Below, piece after piece: positions 33,969 through 42,886 of a stretch of DNA of 64,000 nucleotides; position 1 is the first letter of the stretch, and the number at the start of each line of letters is the position of its first letter. Below the pieces are notes generated by a model. It was not told where the DNA came from. It searched no databases and saw only the letters and a program-made list of their open reading frames with translations. Origin of the DNA: a bacterium OM1 bin76. Its GTDB lineage: Bacteria; Actinomycetota; Acidimicrobiia; Spongiisociales; ZC4RG35. The DNA is taken from assembly GCA_002238785.1 (NCBI GenBank), contig MPNA01000008.1, positions 61,969-125,968 on the forward strand, read 5' to 3'. The position numbers were made by a program, and so were the translations under genes.

Positions 33969-34753
33969 TTTCCCCAGATTCCCCTTTTCATAAAAACGTC
34001 CCGCAACAGATCGGGCCGGTCGGTCATGATCCCGTCGACCCCCCTGTCCAGCAGCCTTTCCATGTGTCTGGGTTGGTTGATGGTCCACACATGAACCTGC
34101 AGGCCCATGCGATGGTAAGCCCTGACCGTCCGGCGCGTGACGAGCGGCGCCAAACCGGACCGAGGCGGGATCTGCAAGGCTTCGTTGCGGGTGGCCACCC
34201 GGCGCCCCAGCCAAGCTGCCTTGACTATGCGGGCAACCTCCTCTTCACCTGTGGAGATGGCGACATCCCCCTTGGAGAGGCTTCTAACCCGGGCCAGCCG
34301 GTGATCGGAAAAGGATGCCACTATCACTCGATCCTCCAGCCGCATCCGGCGGATCAATCGCAGCAGTGGCTCCTCGGTGTGGTCGGCCTTCAACTCCAGC
34401 ACCATGCGCAGATCCGGAAGGGAGTCGGCCACCTCTTCCAGGGAGGGAATGCGCACTCCCTGCCCTCTGAAGGGGAACCCCTGATCGGGATGATGCCTGT
34501 AGCCGGCGTCGAGGTCCCGGACTTCTTTCCAGGACAATTCCGCCACCTCTCCCCGACCGTCGGTGGTGCGTTCCAGGGTGGGATCGTGAAGGCACACCAC
34601 CATCCCGTCCTCCGTGACATGCAGGTCGGTCTCTATCCATCGGTACCCCATCGCCACGGTCCGCGAGAATGCTTCCATGGTGTTCTCCGGCCACAGCCCC
34701 GCCCCTCCCCGATGAGAGATCGCCAGCGGGGGCGAATCGGACTTCCAACTCAT
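33965..34753 (-). CDS. glycerophosphodiester phosphodiesterase
   Basis: 262 residues from ATG 34753, overlapping the upstream fusion-gene stop (ATGA). The GDPD active site is visible: the catalytic His and Arg in ISHRGGAGLWPENT with the metal Glu, ETDLHVTEDG with the metal Glu and Asp, and VCLHDPTLERTTDG with the second His. The enzyme hydrolyses glycerophosphodiesters to glycerol-3-phosphate and alcohol. It has no signal peptide, so it is cytoplasmic. A link to recycling of lipid or teichoic-acid head groups is inferred from the exporter genes it overlaps. Confidence 0.93.
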   Translation of the reverse strand: MSWKSDSPPLAISHRGGAGLWPENTMEAFSRTVAMGYRWIETDLHVTEDGMVVCLHDPTLERTTDGRGEVAELSWKEVRDLDAGYRHHPDQGFPFRGQGVRIPSLEEVADSLPDLRMVLELKADHTEEPLLRLIRRMRLEDRVIVASFSDHRLARVRSLSKGDVAISTGEEEVARIVKAAWLGRRVATRNEALQIPPRSGLAPLVTRRTVRAYHRMGLQVHVWTINQPRHMERLLDRGVDGIMTDRPDLLRDVFMKRGIWGK

Positions 34754-35985
34754 CCGGCTTGACCCACCGTGGTCAGGTCTCCTTCTCGTATCAGTTCCCA
34801 CACCATCGGAAGATCGGGGTGATTGGCCAACTCGCGGAACTCCGCGATATCCAGAATGGCCAGATCGCCTGCCGCTCCCCGGCGGATCAATCCTCTTCCC
34901 CGGTCACCCACCGCCCGGGCTCCCCCATACGTGGCGCACCACAGGGCGGTCTCGATGGAGACATCAGCCGTCTCTGATGCCACCCACGTCAAAAACGGCA
35001 TCGAGGTAACGGCCCGATCACCAGGCAGGCAACCCGTGGCCAATGCGATCGGGATGCCGAGATCCTTCAACGGCTGGATGGGGAGCCGCGCCCCAAAACT
35101 GATCATGGGCTGCACAACAACCGCTCCTCCGTTGGATCGCAACGCCTGTAGTGTCCATTCATCCAACTGGGCCATGTCCTGCACGGCCAGGGGCCGCACG
35201 GCGCGGACCATGTCCGCTGGTATGTCAGGGTTTCCGTGTAGTCGGACCCGCTTGCGAACCGGGCCCATCAAGGAGCAAACCTTGCGGGCATCGGTGGTCG
35301 AATATCCCTCCGCTCCCACCACGACCGAGACCCCTGTTAGGTATTGAGCCATTTCCCGGAGAATGGACTTCCCCTCCCCGTCGTAGGGGGAGATGCCGGC
35401 GTCCGGCGCCACGGTCCAACTGGTGACTACCTTCAGGGGCAACTCCTGTTTGAGCATGTTCGCTGCGGTGAGGCGCTCCTTGTCCTTTGTGAAGTTTCCA
35501 CGGGTCCTGACCGAGACCATCAAACATGTGGCGCCACCAGCCAGCAGTCGTCCGGCCCACTCGGTCGCTGCTTCCGAAAGCGGTGCTTCCTCCGATGCCT
35601 GCGGCCCGTCGGCGGTTCCTGCAATCTGGCAGAAGGCGTCCACGAAGCCCGGCACCGCCACCCGACCCCCGCAATCCAGTCTGGGCAGGTCATCGAGTTG
35701 GCGTGGGATATCCTGCTCCTCTCCGACCCAGGCCACCCTCCCTTTGCGGATGGCAACTGCCGCATCATCGATGATGCCGAACGTGCCCCCCCAGGTGGGG
35801 TCGTTGGTCATGAGGTGTCTGATGCCGGTGACCAGTCTCTCGGTGCCGTGGGGGCGCAACGCTTCCTGAGCGACCGTGTTGGCAGTGATGGCGCACAGGT
35901 CGCAAATGCCAACCCCTTTGGGTCCGGCTACCACGTAGGAACCGGTCCCGGGGATCTGGCTACAGAAAGAGCATCGGGAAGACAT
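34750..35985 (-). CDS. ClpX-type zinc finger fused to HutI-like amidohydrolase fold lacking metal ligands
   Basis: 411 residues from ATG 35985. Residues 1-35 form a ClpX C4 zinc finger: RCSFC, then VAGPKGVGICDLC, a pair of CxxC motifs 20-odd residues apart. From about residue 50 the chain follows imidazolonepropionase/HutI: an N-terminal strand domain, then VAVPGFVDAF, and finally LATGCLPGDRAVTSMPFLT and GAAGDLAILDIAEFRELANH. The usual first-strand HxH after PGFVD is FCQ, and the catalytic Asp of LATDxNPG is Gly. One His in VRLHGNP may match a metal ligand. So it is most likely not an active hydrolase. It overlaps GDPD. I know of no characterised protein with this pairing. Confidence 0.8.
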   Translation of the reverse strand: MSSRCSFCSQIPGTGSYVVAGPKGVGICDLCAITANTVAQEALRPHGTERLVTGIRHLMTNDPTWGGTFGIIDDAAVAIRKGRVAWVGEEQDIPRQLDDLPRLDCGGRVAVPGFVDAFCQIAGTADGPQASEEAPLSEAATEWAGRLLAGGATCLMVSVRTRGNFTKDKERLTAANMLKQELPLKVVTSWTVAPDAGISPYDGEGKSILREMAQYLTGVSVVVGAEGYSTTDARKVCSLMGPVRKRVRLHGNPDIPADMVRAVRPLAVQDMAQLDEWTLQALRSNGGAVVVQPMISFGARLPIQPLKDLGIPIALATGCLPGDRAVTSMPFLTWVASETADVSIETALWCATYGGARAVGDRGRGLIRRGAAGDLAILDIAEFRELANHPDLPMVWELIREGDLTTVGQAG

Positions 35986-36111
35986 CCTAGGGGGTGAGCG
36001 TATACAAGTTCGTCTTGGACTCCTGAATGCCTTGAGGCTACCCCGCTTATGCGAAAACACCTGGCACCTTGCTACTGTGGGAGCCATGTCGAAGCGAAAG
36101 GGTTTTCGTCT

Positions 36112-36894
36112 ATGCAGTGCGGATACGAGTTGGTAGGGGAAGTGGCCGTCGTGACTCTTCGTCGTCCTGCCCGCTATAACGCTATCACCTTGACGATGGC
36201 CCGAGAACTCACCGAAGCTGTTCAACGGGCTGGCCAAGAGGCCCGGGTGACGGTGATCACCGGCGAGGGACGGGCCTTCTGCGCCGGCGCGGACCTCATC
36301 GAGTTGACCAAGGAGATGGAAGAGGGGGGCGATCTGGAAACCATCCTCCATGAACACTTCCATCCCATGATCGATGCCCTGCATGGGTCTGCCGTCCCGA
36401 CCTTGGCAGCGGTGAACGGACCGGCGGCCGGGGCAGGCATGGGCATCGCTCTCAGTTGCGACCTGCGAGTCATGGATCCCGGGTCCTATTTCATGAGCGC
36501 CTTCATCCATCTGGGCCTCACTCCTGATTCGGGAACCGCCTGGTACCTGCCCCAGATGGTGGGATTGGGCAGGGCTATCGAGATCACCATGTCCGGCAGG
36601 AAGGTGGGCGCCGAAGAGTCCTCTGATATCGGGCTATGTCACCGGGTCTCGGCAGAAGACGGCGCCTTGTCGGAAACCATGGAGTGGGCGAAGCGATTGT
36701 GCGATGGCCCCACCTCTGCCTACGCCGCCAACCGCAAGCTTCTGTATGAAACGTCGGCTTTGGCCGTCGCCAACGGTTTGGCCGCCGAAGCGACCAGCCA
36801 GGGACTCCTCGGCAGGTCCTCTCTGTTCCTGGAGGGCGTCTCGGCATTCCGGGAGAAGAGGAAGGCCGACTTCCGCTCTGCCACGGGGGCGTAG
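36112..36894 (+). CDS. enoyl-CoA hydratase/isomerase family protein
   Basis: About 260 residues from ATG 36112 (AAAGGG nine bases upstream); ATG 36049 is also open but adds a Cys/His-rich N-terminus outside the fold. Crotonase motifs: LRRPARYNAITLTM, then GRAFCAGADL (oxyanion-hole strand), AVNGPAAGAGMGIALSCDLRV, and GLTPDSGTAWYLPQMVG. The PDSG form resembles the PaaG branch, in which an Asp acts in the active site. The reaction would be hydration or isomerisation of an enoyl-CoA. It is divergent from the zinc finger-amidohydrolase gene. Confidence 0.88.
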   Translation: MQCGYELVGEVAVVTLRRPARYNAITLTMARELTEAVQRAGQEARVTVITGEGRAFCAGADLIELTKEMEEGGDLETILHEHFHPMIDALHGSAVPTLAAVNGPAAGAGMGIALSCDLRVMDPGSYFMSAFIHLGLTPDSGTAWYLPQMVGLGRAIEITMSGRKVGAEESSDIGLCHRVSAEDGALSETMEWAKRLCDGPTSAYAANRKLLYETSALAVANGLAAEATSQGLLGRSSLFLEGVSAFREKRKADFRSATGA

Positions 36895-37366
36895 CCGGCT
36901 GCCAGACAGCCACCGCTGATCAACCTATCAAGGCCGCAGGTTCTGTGGGGTTTGCGGTTCATCGGGTGCGGGTGGTATTGCCATCCGTTCCGGTGGTTGG
37001 TGCTTCCGGCGGCGACGCGCCAGAAGCAGCCCCCCACCGGCTTGAAAAGCGCGTAACAGCCGCGGCGAGGTTGGGAAACATTTCCCTCCCCAGTGGTTGA
37101 CACCACCGGGACTGTTGGTACAAACTGAAAAACAGCTACCAAACATCCAACCGGTCAGAAAACCAAGAGCTCAAACCCCGACCGGAACAACCCAACAAGC
37201 AAAACACCCGCCGCCCCCGAGCGCGGGAGTTTCGCGAATAACAACGGACAGGAGGTGGCGGGGGACGGGCCCAAAAGACCCCCACCCAAAACCAAGAATC
37301 GCGACATAGGGTGGAAATTCGCGAATTCACTGTCACCGGGTGACAGGTAGGTGGAGTCGAGGGCTG
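36895..37366. other. non-coding stretch with several palindromes between convergent genes
   Basis: About 470 bases without a credible gene. The plus strand is C/A-rich from about 37110 to 37310. Clear inverted repeats: GGGAAA-CA-TTTCCC at 37073-37086; TTCGCGAA at 37231-37238; the 12-base AATTCGCGAATT at 37316-37327; and CTGTCACC-G-GGTGACAG at 37330-37346. I looked for RNase P, tmRNA and SRP RNA motifs and saw none. At least one palindrome may terminate the DUF3237 gene. Confidence 0.5.
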
Positions 37367-37774
37367 CTAGTCCCTCACTATGTAGACGGTCAGACTCAGG
37401 TCAAGGCCTTTGCCCTCGCCTATTGCTACGCCGATGGCGGTGTTGAGCCAGGACAGGTCCTCGTCGGAAGTCTCGAAGGTCAGCAGTTCGCGGGGCATGG
37501 CTTCTGTCTTGGATTTCATGATGCTTACGCCCATGGCGCGGTAGGAGACTGTCTTGCGGCCCTCACCGATCACCCCGCGGATGTCTAGGTTGAGATTGCC
37601 GTCCGAACGGATGGTGGCGTAGTCAATTCCCGACACGGGGCGGGATCCCTCCCAGTGGGGACTCTCCGCGGTTCCCTCGAAGGCGAAGTCGAGCCGCACG
37701 CCGGAGGGGGTCTTGCCCAACATCCGGGGGCGGAGGCCGGCGCTGATGGTGCAGAACTCTTCCAAGGTGGCCAT
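37367..37774 (-). CDS. DUF3237 family protein
   Basis: 135 residues from ATG 37774 with AGGAG eight bases upstream. It follows the DUF3237 pattern: an N-terminal strand rich in Gly, SGIDYATIRSDGNLNLDIRGVI in the middle, and a YRAMGVSIM block. The predicted fold is a small beta-barrel with a possible ligand pocket. No enzyme activity is established for the family. It is divergent from the SRAP gene, with 43 bases between starts. Confidence 0.75.
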   Translation of the reverse strand: MATLEEFCTISAGLRPRMLGKTPSGVRLDFAFEGTAESPHWEGSRPVSGIDYATIRSDGNLNLDIRGVIGEGRKTVSYRAMGVSIMKSKTEAMPRELLTFETSDEDLSWLNTAIGVAIGEGKGLDLSLTVYIVRD

Positions 37775-37817
37775 TATGAGGATCTCCTCTGTCGGGTGGG
37801 TTCTTAAACTAGCCAGC

Positions 37818-38513
37818 ATGTGCGGTAGGTTCGGCCAGGCCAGAGAGCCCGAGGAGTACTGGGATTACATCGGCGCCGAAGAGATCGCCACGGAACCGCT
37901 CTCCCCCAGTTGGAACGTGGCGCCCACCGACCCCGTGTACGCCGTCAGACACCGCAAAGGAGCAATCCGCTTGGAGACGATGCGTTGGGGCATGATCCCG
38001 CACTGGACTCCGGATCTCAAGACATTTCACATCAATGCCCGCTCCGAGACGGTGGCCCAGAACGGGTTGTTTCGCAAGAGCCTGGCCAACCGGCGCTGCC
38101 TGATCCCCGCCGATGGCTTCTATGAGTGGACCGCTCGTTCGGAGGGTCACATTCCATACTGGTCCTACCGCTCGGACCGATGTCCGCTAGCTTTTGCCGG
38201 CCTGTGGTCGGTGAGACGCCATCCCGCCACCGGAGAGTGGCTGGTGTCCTGCGCCATCATCACCGGGGAATCCCAGGGGCCGATCTCCGCGGTGCATCAT
38301 CGGATGCCGATCGCCCTCATGCCCCAGTACTGGGATCCGTGGCTAGACCCTAACCTGGATGATCCCCTCACTGCCCAGACTCTTCTCATCAGTCCCGACA
38401 CCGCCGGATGGGCCATCCATCCGGTGTCCCGGCGGGTCAACAAAGTAGCCAACAATGACCCCTCCCTCATCGAACCCGTTACCTTTCCTGCCGCGCCGAC
38501 CCTGTTGGGCTGA
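37818..38513 (+). CDS. SRAP-domain (HMCES/YedK) abasic-site protein
   Basis: 231 residues from ATG 37818. The catalytic Cys is the second residue (MCGRFG), which becomes the new N-terminus after Met removal and links covalently to abasic DNA. Family blocks: PSWNVAPTDPVYAVR, then MRWGMIPHWTPD, NARSETVAQNGLFR, RRCLIPADGFYEW, and HHRMPIAL, with the active-site His in that last motif. It crosslinks abasic sites in single-stranded DNA and shields the fork. Length is typical. It is followed by the permease gene 36 bases later. Confidence 0.93.
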   Translation: MCGRFGQAREPEEYWDYIGAEEIATEPLSPSWNVAPTDPVYAVRHRKGAIRLETMRWGMIPHWTPDLKTFHINARSETVAQNGLFRKSLANRRCLIPADGFYEWTARSEGHIPYWSYRSDRCPLAFAGLWSVRRHPATGEWLVSCAIITGESQGPISAVHHRMPIALMPQYWDPWLDPNLDDPLTAQTLLISPDTAGWAIHPVSRRVNKVANNDPSLIEPVTFPAAPTLLG

Positions 38514-38549
38514 GCGGCCCCACCTCCACATAGGGCGGAACCATCCAAG

Positions 38550-39431
38550 ATGATCGGCGAGGCCATCTGGCTCTTCGTGGAACTTCTCGCTCTGTTCGTC
38601 GGAGTGTCATTCGTCTTGAACCTATTGCGAAGACGGATGGGAGACACCCGGCTAAAGGCATTGATGGGCGCCACACCCCTGGTCGCCGCCTTGCGAGGCA
38701 TAGCCGTGGGTTTCATTACCCCTTTCTGCACCTATTCGGCGATACCGGTGCTGGTGGCCTTCCGGCAGGCCGGTGTCACAGCCGCCGGATACGTGGCTTT
38801 CGTCGTGGCGGCACCGGTCCTGGACCCCATTCTGTTCGGAGCGCTGCTGATCATCGTGGGGTGGAAAGCCGCCCTCCTGTATCTGGGAGTGACATTTGCC
38901 GCGGCCCTCGGGCTGGCGCTGGTGGCCGAGAAGGTAGGCCTGGAGCGTTTCATGAAGCCGTTACCCACCCTGGCAGGAGGGAGCCAAACTGCGGAAACCG
39001 AAGCCTGGCAGGGTTGGGGTTCCGAATGGCGACCGGCATTGCAAGCGTCCGGGAGACTGTTGCGCACCATGGTGCCTTTACTGGTGGTCGGAGTGGGCAT
39101 CGGCCTGGCGATCACGGCCCTGCTGCCTGCGGAGACCGCGGCCCGGGTTCCCATCCTGGCAGGTGACGCGGCGATACCGGCTGCAGCAGCAGTCGGGACG
39201 CTGTTCTATGTAAACACCGAGATCTTCATCCCCATCGCAGACGCCCTCCGATCTGCGGGGATCGGAATCGGAGCAATCGTTGCGCTGACCATTTCCGGAG
39301 CCGGCTTCAACATCCCGGAGTTCGTGATTCTGGGAAGACTGGCCGGCAAGGGAGTGTTGGCCGCCTTCGGAGCCTACGTGTTCGCGGTGGCCGCAGTAGG
39401 CGGACTGCTGGCGCAACTGTTGGTCACCTGA
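38550..39431 (+). CDS. ArsP/DUF318-type permease
   Basis: 293 residues with about eight hydrophobic helices. The GFITPFCTYSAIPVLVAFRQAG block holds the Cys-x-x-Ser-Ala-Ile-Pro pattern of the ArsP permease family (PF03773). The second half repeats the pattern around NTEIFIPIADAL. Characterised ArsP exports trivalent organoarsenicals; other members have unknown substrates. No ars genes are nearby, so the substrate stays open. The stop overlaps the convergent TIGR03086 gene by eight bases. Confidence 0.8.
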   Translation: MIGEAIWLFVELLALFVGVSFVLNLLRRRMGDTRLKALMGATPLVAALRGIAVGFITPFCTYSAIPVLVAFRQAGVTAAGYVAFVVAAPVLDPILFGALLIIVGWKAALLYLGVTFAAALGLALVAEKVGLERFMKPLPTLAGGSQTAETEAWQGWGSEWRPALQASGRLLRTMVPLLVVGVGIGLAITALLPAETAARVPILAGDAAIPAAAAVGTLFYVNTEIFIPIADALRSAGIGIGAIVALTISGAGFNIPEFVILGRLAGKGVLAAFGAYVFAVAAVGGLLAQLLVT

Positions 39432-39999
39432 ACCAGGGTTGCCTCCCCACCATCGCCAGGTAACGATCCACGATCGAGGCTTCGTCGGGAACCTGCACCG
39501 CAGGTCCGATCCGGCCGGTCTCACGGAACCAATCGGCTCTTGCTCCGATTAACCGATAGCTGACCTCGCACAGCTTGGGGGGAAGGTTGACACCCACACC
39601 AGTGGCCTTTCCGATGTCCCAGGCGTGGGTGAGGGGATCCCACTGTACGTAGGACACGAAGGTCGCCATGTCCATGCGCCCAAACCAGTACTTGTCCTCT
39701 CGCTCCATGACCCCGGGCTGACCGAGCGCAGCCAGCACTTCTTCCCTGGTCAGTGCCCAACGGGAAAGGGGATCGGCCGGAGGTTCCACATTCACCGGCC
39801 GGGCCCACTCGCCGGTACGGGCAATTCGAGCGAGGGCGTCCAGCACCGAGCACTGATGCGACAGGACCTGGCGCGCTGTCCAGCCTTCGCAGGGCGAATC
39901 GTTGTCCCAGGCCGGGGGCGGCACCTTCTGGCAAACGGCATCAAAGGTGTCGACAGCTTCGATGAAGTTGCGAAGTTTCTCACACATGGCGAGGATCAT
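39424..39999 (-). CDS. TIGR03086-family DinB-like metal-binding protein
   Basis: 191 residues. It has the four-helix DinB-like layout of the mycothiol-type family: SPCEGWTARQVLSHQCSVLDAL near residues 35-55 with a His ligand, then TFVSYVQWDPLTHAWDIGKATG with a second His in TH and the conserved Asp. Related enzymes include mycothiol-dependent maleylpyruvate isomerase. The substrate is unknown. An internal ATG (39987) is equally possible as start. It is divergent from the gamma-glutamyltransferase with 93 bases between starts. Confidence 0.78.
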   Translation of the reverse strand: MILAMCEKLRNFIEAVDTFDAVCQKVPPPAWDNDSPCEGWTARQVLSHQCSVLDALARIARTGEWARPVNVEPPADPLSRWALTREEVLAALGQPGVMEREDKYWFGRMDMATFVSYVQWDPLTHAWDIGKATGVGVNLPPKLCEVSYRLIGARADWFRETGRIGPAVQVPDEASIVDRYLAMVGRQPWFR

Positions 40000-40092
40000 G
40001 GTAACCGATCCAGCCGGACCGGGCGCCTCACACAGGTCGAGTCTCCCTGCTGCCCGGGAGTATTCTCCGCAGATTACCGACCCACCGAAACC

Positions 40093-41856
40093 ATGAATCG
40101 ATCACCCACAGGCCGTCCGGTCATCGCAGGAACCCGCGGCGTTATCTCAAGCGGTCACTACCTGACGTCCATGGCGGGGATGCGCATGATGCTGTCGGGA
40201 GGCAATGCCTTCGACGCCTTGGCGGCAGGAGTGTTTGCCGCGGCAGTGGTGGAACCCACCGCCGCTTTCTCGCTGGCCACCGAGAGCGTTTTCATGCTGT
40301 ACGACTCCCGGTCGCAGGACCTAGTGTCCCTGAGCGGTCAAGGAATCGCCCCACAACGGGCCACCGTCGAGTTCTACCGGTCTCAAGGGCTGGAAGCCAT
40401 CCCCACCGGACCTGGGAAGAAAGCGCCGCTGTCTTTCACAGTTCCGGGCGCCGTCCACGCCACCATCGCCATGCTCGACCGCTACGGGACCAAGAGTCTG
40501 GGCGAGGTTATGGCGCCGGCCATCGAATATGCCAAACGGGGCATCCCCCGTTACCGGTACATGATCGACCATTTGAGATCGCCGTCCATATCCGGCCAGT
40601 TCGGACTGTTTCCCCCCGGCGGCCTCGACATCTTGTACGAAAAGGGGCGCCTTCCGGAAGAAGGGACACTACTGGTGCAGCCTGGTCTGGCAAGCACCCT
40701 GGACTCGCTGGTCACGGCCGAAACCGAACACACGGGCACTCGATCGGAGAGACTTCGCGCCGGGATGCAAGAGTTCTACAGAGGCAACGTCGCCAAGCTG
40801 ATCGTGGAATCATCGCGAAGCGTGGGTGGAATCCTGGCCTACCGCGATCTTGCCGGCTACCAGTCGAGTTTCGAAGAGCCCCTTTCCACAACTTTCGCCG
40901 GCTACCGGGTCTGCGGACAGAACACCTGGTCACAAGCGGCAGTTCTCTTCCAAGCGCTGAACATGTTGGAACACTTCGACCTAGAAGCGATGGGCCACAA
41001 CACCCCCGATTACATCCACACCGTCGCCGAAGCCCTCAAGTACTCGCTAGCCGACCGCCAAGCCTTCTACGGAGACCCCGACTATGCGGAAGTGCCCGTC
41101 GACGCCCTGCTCTCCAAGCAATACGGAGCGCGACGGGCCACCATGATCGACCCGTCCCGGGCCTTCCCGGAGATGCCCCCGGCGGGCAACCCCTGGGCAC
41201 ATTCAAACCGGCCCCGCCAGCCGGCGATGGAGGCGGGCTCTCCTCGGGCAGGATCGAGCGGACCGACCGGCCCGAGAGGAGGTACAACCCACCTGGCCGC
41301 GATCGACTCTGAAGGCAACCTGGCCTGCGCTACTCCCAGTGGCGGCGCCCTGGAAAAGTCCGTCTTCTTTCCGGAACTCGGTTGCGCGCTCAGCACCCGA
41401 ATCGAGACATTCAACCTCCAGAAAGGCCACCCCAACGTTGTCCACCCGGGGAAGCGACCCAGAACCACTCTGGTCAGTTACATAGCCGTGAGAGACGGTG
41501 TGCCCCTAATGACCTTTGGCTGCCCGGGAGGCGACCACCAGACGCAGGCCAACCTGCAACTGATGCTGAACACCTTCGTTTTCGGGATGAACCCCCAGGA
41601 AGCCGTGGAGGCGCCCCGGTTCGCCACCGACAGCGTCCCCGACTCCTTTTACCCGCATCACTACTTCCCGGGACGGCTGGCGCTGGAGCCGGGCATCCCG
41701 GAAGCCACAGCTCATGCTCTCTCGGAAATTGGCCACCACACAGCCCGATCAGAGGTTTGCGGGGAGGGCGCCATCGTGACCAGCCGTGACCCGGCCTCGG
41801 GGGTGATCACCGCGGGAGCAGACCCCCGCCGACCCTCCTACGCTCTGAGTTGGTGA
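40093..41856 (+). CDS. gamma-glutamyltransferase family protein
   Basis: 587 residues from ATG 40093. The Ntn-hydrolase layout is seen: a large-subunit part, then the processing site at GGTTHLAAID, where the Thr becomes the N-terminal nucleophile after self-cleavage. The PSGGALEKSVFF stretch follows it and RPRTTLVSYIAV shows the small-subunit core. There is no signal peptide, unlike periplasmic Ggt, so this is the cytoplasmic YwrD-like or aculeacin-like branch. Substrates may be gamma-glutamyl compounds or acyl-homoserine-type amides. The Ala/Pro-rich stretch just before GGTTH is longer than usual. The end is 16 bases from acpP, convergent. Confidence 0.85.
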   Translation: MNRSPTGRPVIAGTRGVISSGHYLTSMAGMRMMLSGGNAFDALAAGVFAAAVVEPTAAFSLATESVFMLYDSRSQDLVSLSGQGIAPQRATVEFYRSQGLEAIPTGPGKKAPLSFTVPGAVHATIAMLDRYGTKSLGEVMAPAIEYAKRGIPRYRYMIDHLRSPSISGQFGLFPPGGLDILYEKGRLPEEGTLLVQPGLASTLDSLVTAETEHTGTRSERLRAGMQEFYRGNVAKLIVESSRSVGGILAYRDLAGYQSSFEEPLSTTFAGYRVCGQNTWSQAAVLFQALNMLEHFDLEAMGHNTPDYIHTVAEALKYSLADRQAFYGDPDYAEVPVDALLSKQYGARRATMIDPSRAFPEMPPAGNPWAHSNRPRQPAMEAGSPRAGSSGPTGPRGGTTHLAAIDSEGNLACATPSGGALEKSVFFPELGCALSTRIETFNLQKGHPNVVHPGKRPRTTLVSYIAVRDGVPLMTFGCPGGDHQTQANLQLMLNTFVFGMNPQEAVEAPRFATDSVPDSFYPHHYFPGRLALEPGIPEATAHALSEIGHHTARSEVCGEGAIVTSRDPASGVITAGADPRRPSYALSW

Positions 41857-41872
41857 TCCTGCCTAGGAGACG

Positions 41873-42112
41873 TCAGCTCAGCTTCTGGTGGATCAGGGCG
41901 GCCGCCTCACCCACTGTGGTGATTTGCTCGGCTTCCTCATCCGGGATCTCCACTCCAAACTCATCCTCAAGCGCCATCAGCAATTCCACTACACCAAGTG
42001 AATCGACATCCAGGTCTTCTTCGAAATTGGCATCCGGGACCAGTTTTTCCTCTTCCAAGTCCAGTTCTTCCACCAGAACCCTTATAAGCCTGCTATCGAT
42101 GTCGTTGCTCAT
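41873..42112 (-). CDS. acpP: acyl carrier protein
   Basis: 79 residues; acidic. The 4'-phosphopantetheine serine is in the DVDSLGVVELLMALEDEFGVEIPDE block. AAAGGAATGCA precedes the ATG. It carries acyl chains in type II fatty acid synthesis and is the donor for LipB in this same organism. It is the last gene of fabD-fabH-fabG-acpP. No fabF follows, unlike in many bacteria. Confidence 0.95.
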   Translation of the reverse strand: MSNDIDSRLIRVLVEELDLEEEKLVPDANFEEDLDVDSLGVVELLMALEDEFGVEIPDEEAEQITTVGEAAALIHQKLS

Positions 42113-42151
42113 TGCATTCCTTTCTATCGTTTCGGGTCCTGAGGACTCTAT

Positions 42152-42886
42152 TCACAGTGCCAGCCCTCCGTCCACCTGCCAGACCTGCCCGGTGACATAG
42201 GACCCGTCGTCAGAGCCGAGGAATCCCACCACTTTGGCCACTTCAGAAGGCGCTCCCACTCTGCCGAGCGCCGCACCCGAAGCCGTGGCTTCGGCGGCGG
42301 CCTCACCCAAGGAGGCTGTCATGTCGGTGGAGATGAATCCGGGGGCCACAACGTTCACAGTGATTCCCCGTGAGCCCACCTCCCGGGCCACCGACTTGGC
42401 GAACCCGATCAAGCCTGCCTTGGAGGCGGCGTAGTTAGCCTGGCCGGGGTTGCCGCTGACACCGGCCACAGAGCCAATGCACACCACCCTCCCCCAGCGG
42501 GCACGCAACATCCCTCGCAGTGCCCCCCTCGTGCACAGATACGCAGATCGAAGATTGACCGCAATCACCTGATCGAAATGATCAGGCCGCATGCGTGCCA
42601 GCAGCCCGTCCCTGGTTATCCCGGCGTTGTTGACCAGAATCCCCACCGCTCCCAGCGACGAGTTCACCTGCTTGAACATCTCGGCGACCTGGTCGGCGTC
42701 CGACACGTCAGCCCCGACGGCCAGCGCCTCTCCCCCCATCGCCTGGATGGCCTCAACGACTTCACCGGCGGCGTCGGACCGGCGGGCGTAGTTGACGACC
42801 ACATGGTTTCCGCGCTCTGCCATCTCCATGCAGATGGCGCGGCCGATTCCCCGTGACCCTCCCGTGACCAGAGCCACCCGACTCAC
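42152..42886 (-). CDS. fabG: 3-oxoacyl-ACP reductase
   Basis: 244 residues from GTG 42886, overlapping the fabH stop as GTGA, with GGAG eight bases upstream. A longer frame upstream is not family-like. The SDR motif TGGSRGIGRAI binds NADPH. The NNAGITRDG block and the catalytic Ser/Tyr/Lys in CIGSVAGVSGNPGQANYAASKAG are intact. It reduces 3-oxoacyl-ACP in each elongation round. Confidence 0.95.
   Translation of the reverse strand: MSRVALVTGGSRGIGRAICMEMAERGNHVVVNYARRSDAAGEVVEAIQAMGGEALAVGADVSDADQVAEMFKQVNSSLGAVGILVNNAGITRDGLLARMRPDHFDQVIAVNLRSAYLCTRGALRGMLRARWGRVVCIGSVAGVSGNPGQANYAASKAGLIGFAKSVAREVGSRGITVNVVAPGFISTDMTASLGEAAAEATASGAALGRVGAPSEVAKVVGFLGSDDGSYVTGQVWQVDGGLAL

Noticed and set aside
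36895..37366. RNase P RNA, tmRNA or SRP RNA
   Set aside because: None of the conserved core motifs of these RNAs is present on either strand.
39625..40092. Long N-terminal extension of the gamma-glutamyltransferase
   Set aside because: It lies opposite the TIGR03086 gene and has no family similarity; ATG 40093 begins the conserved domain.
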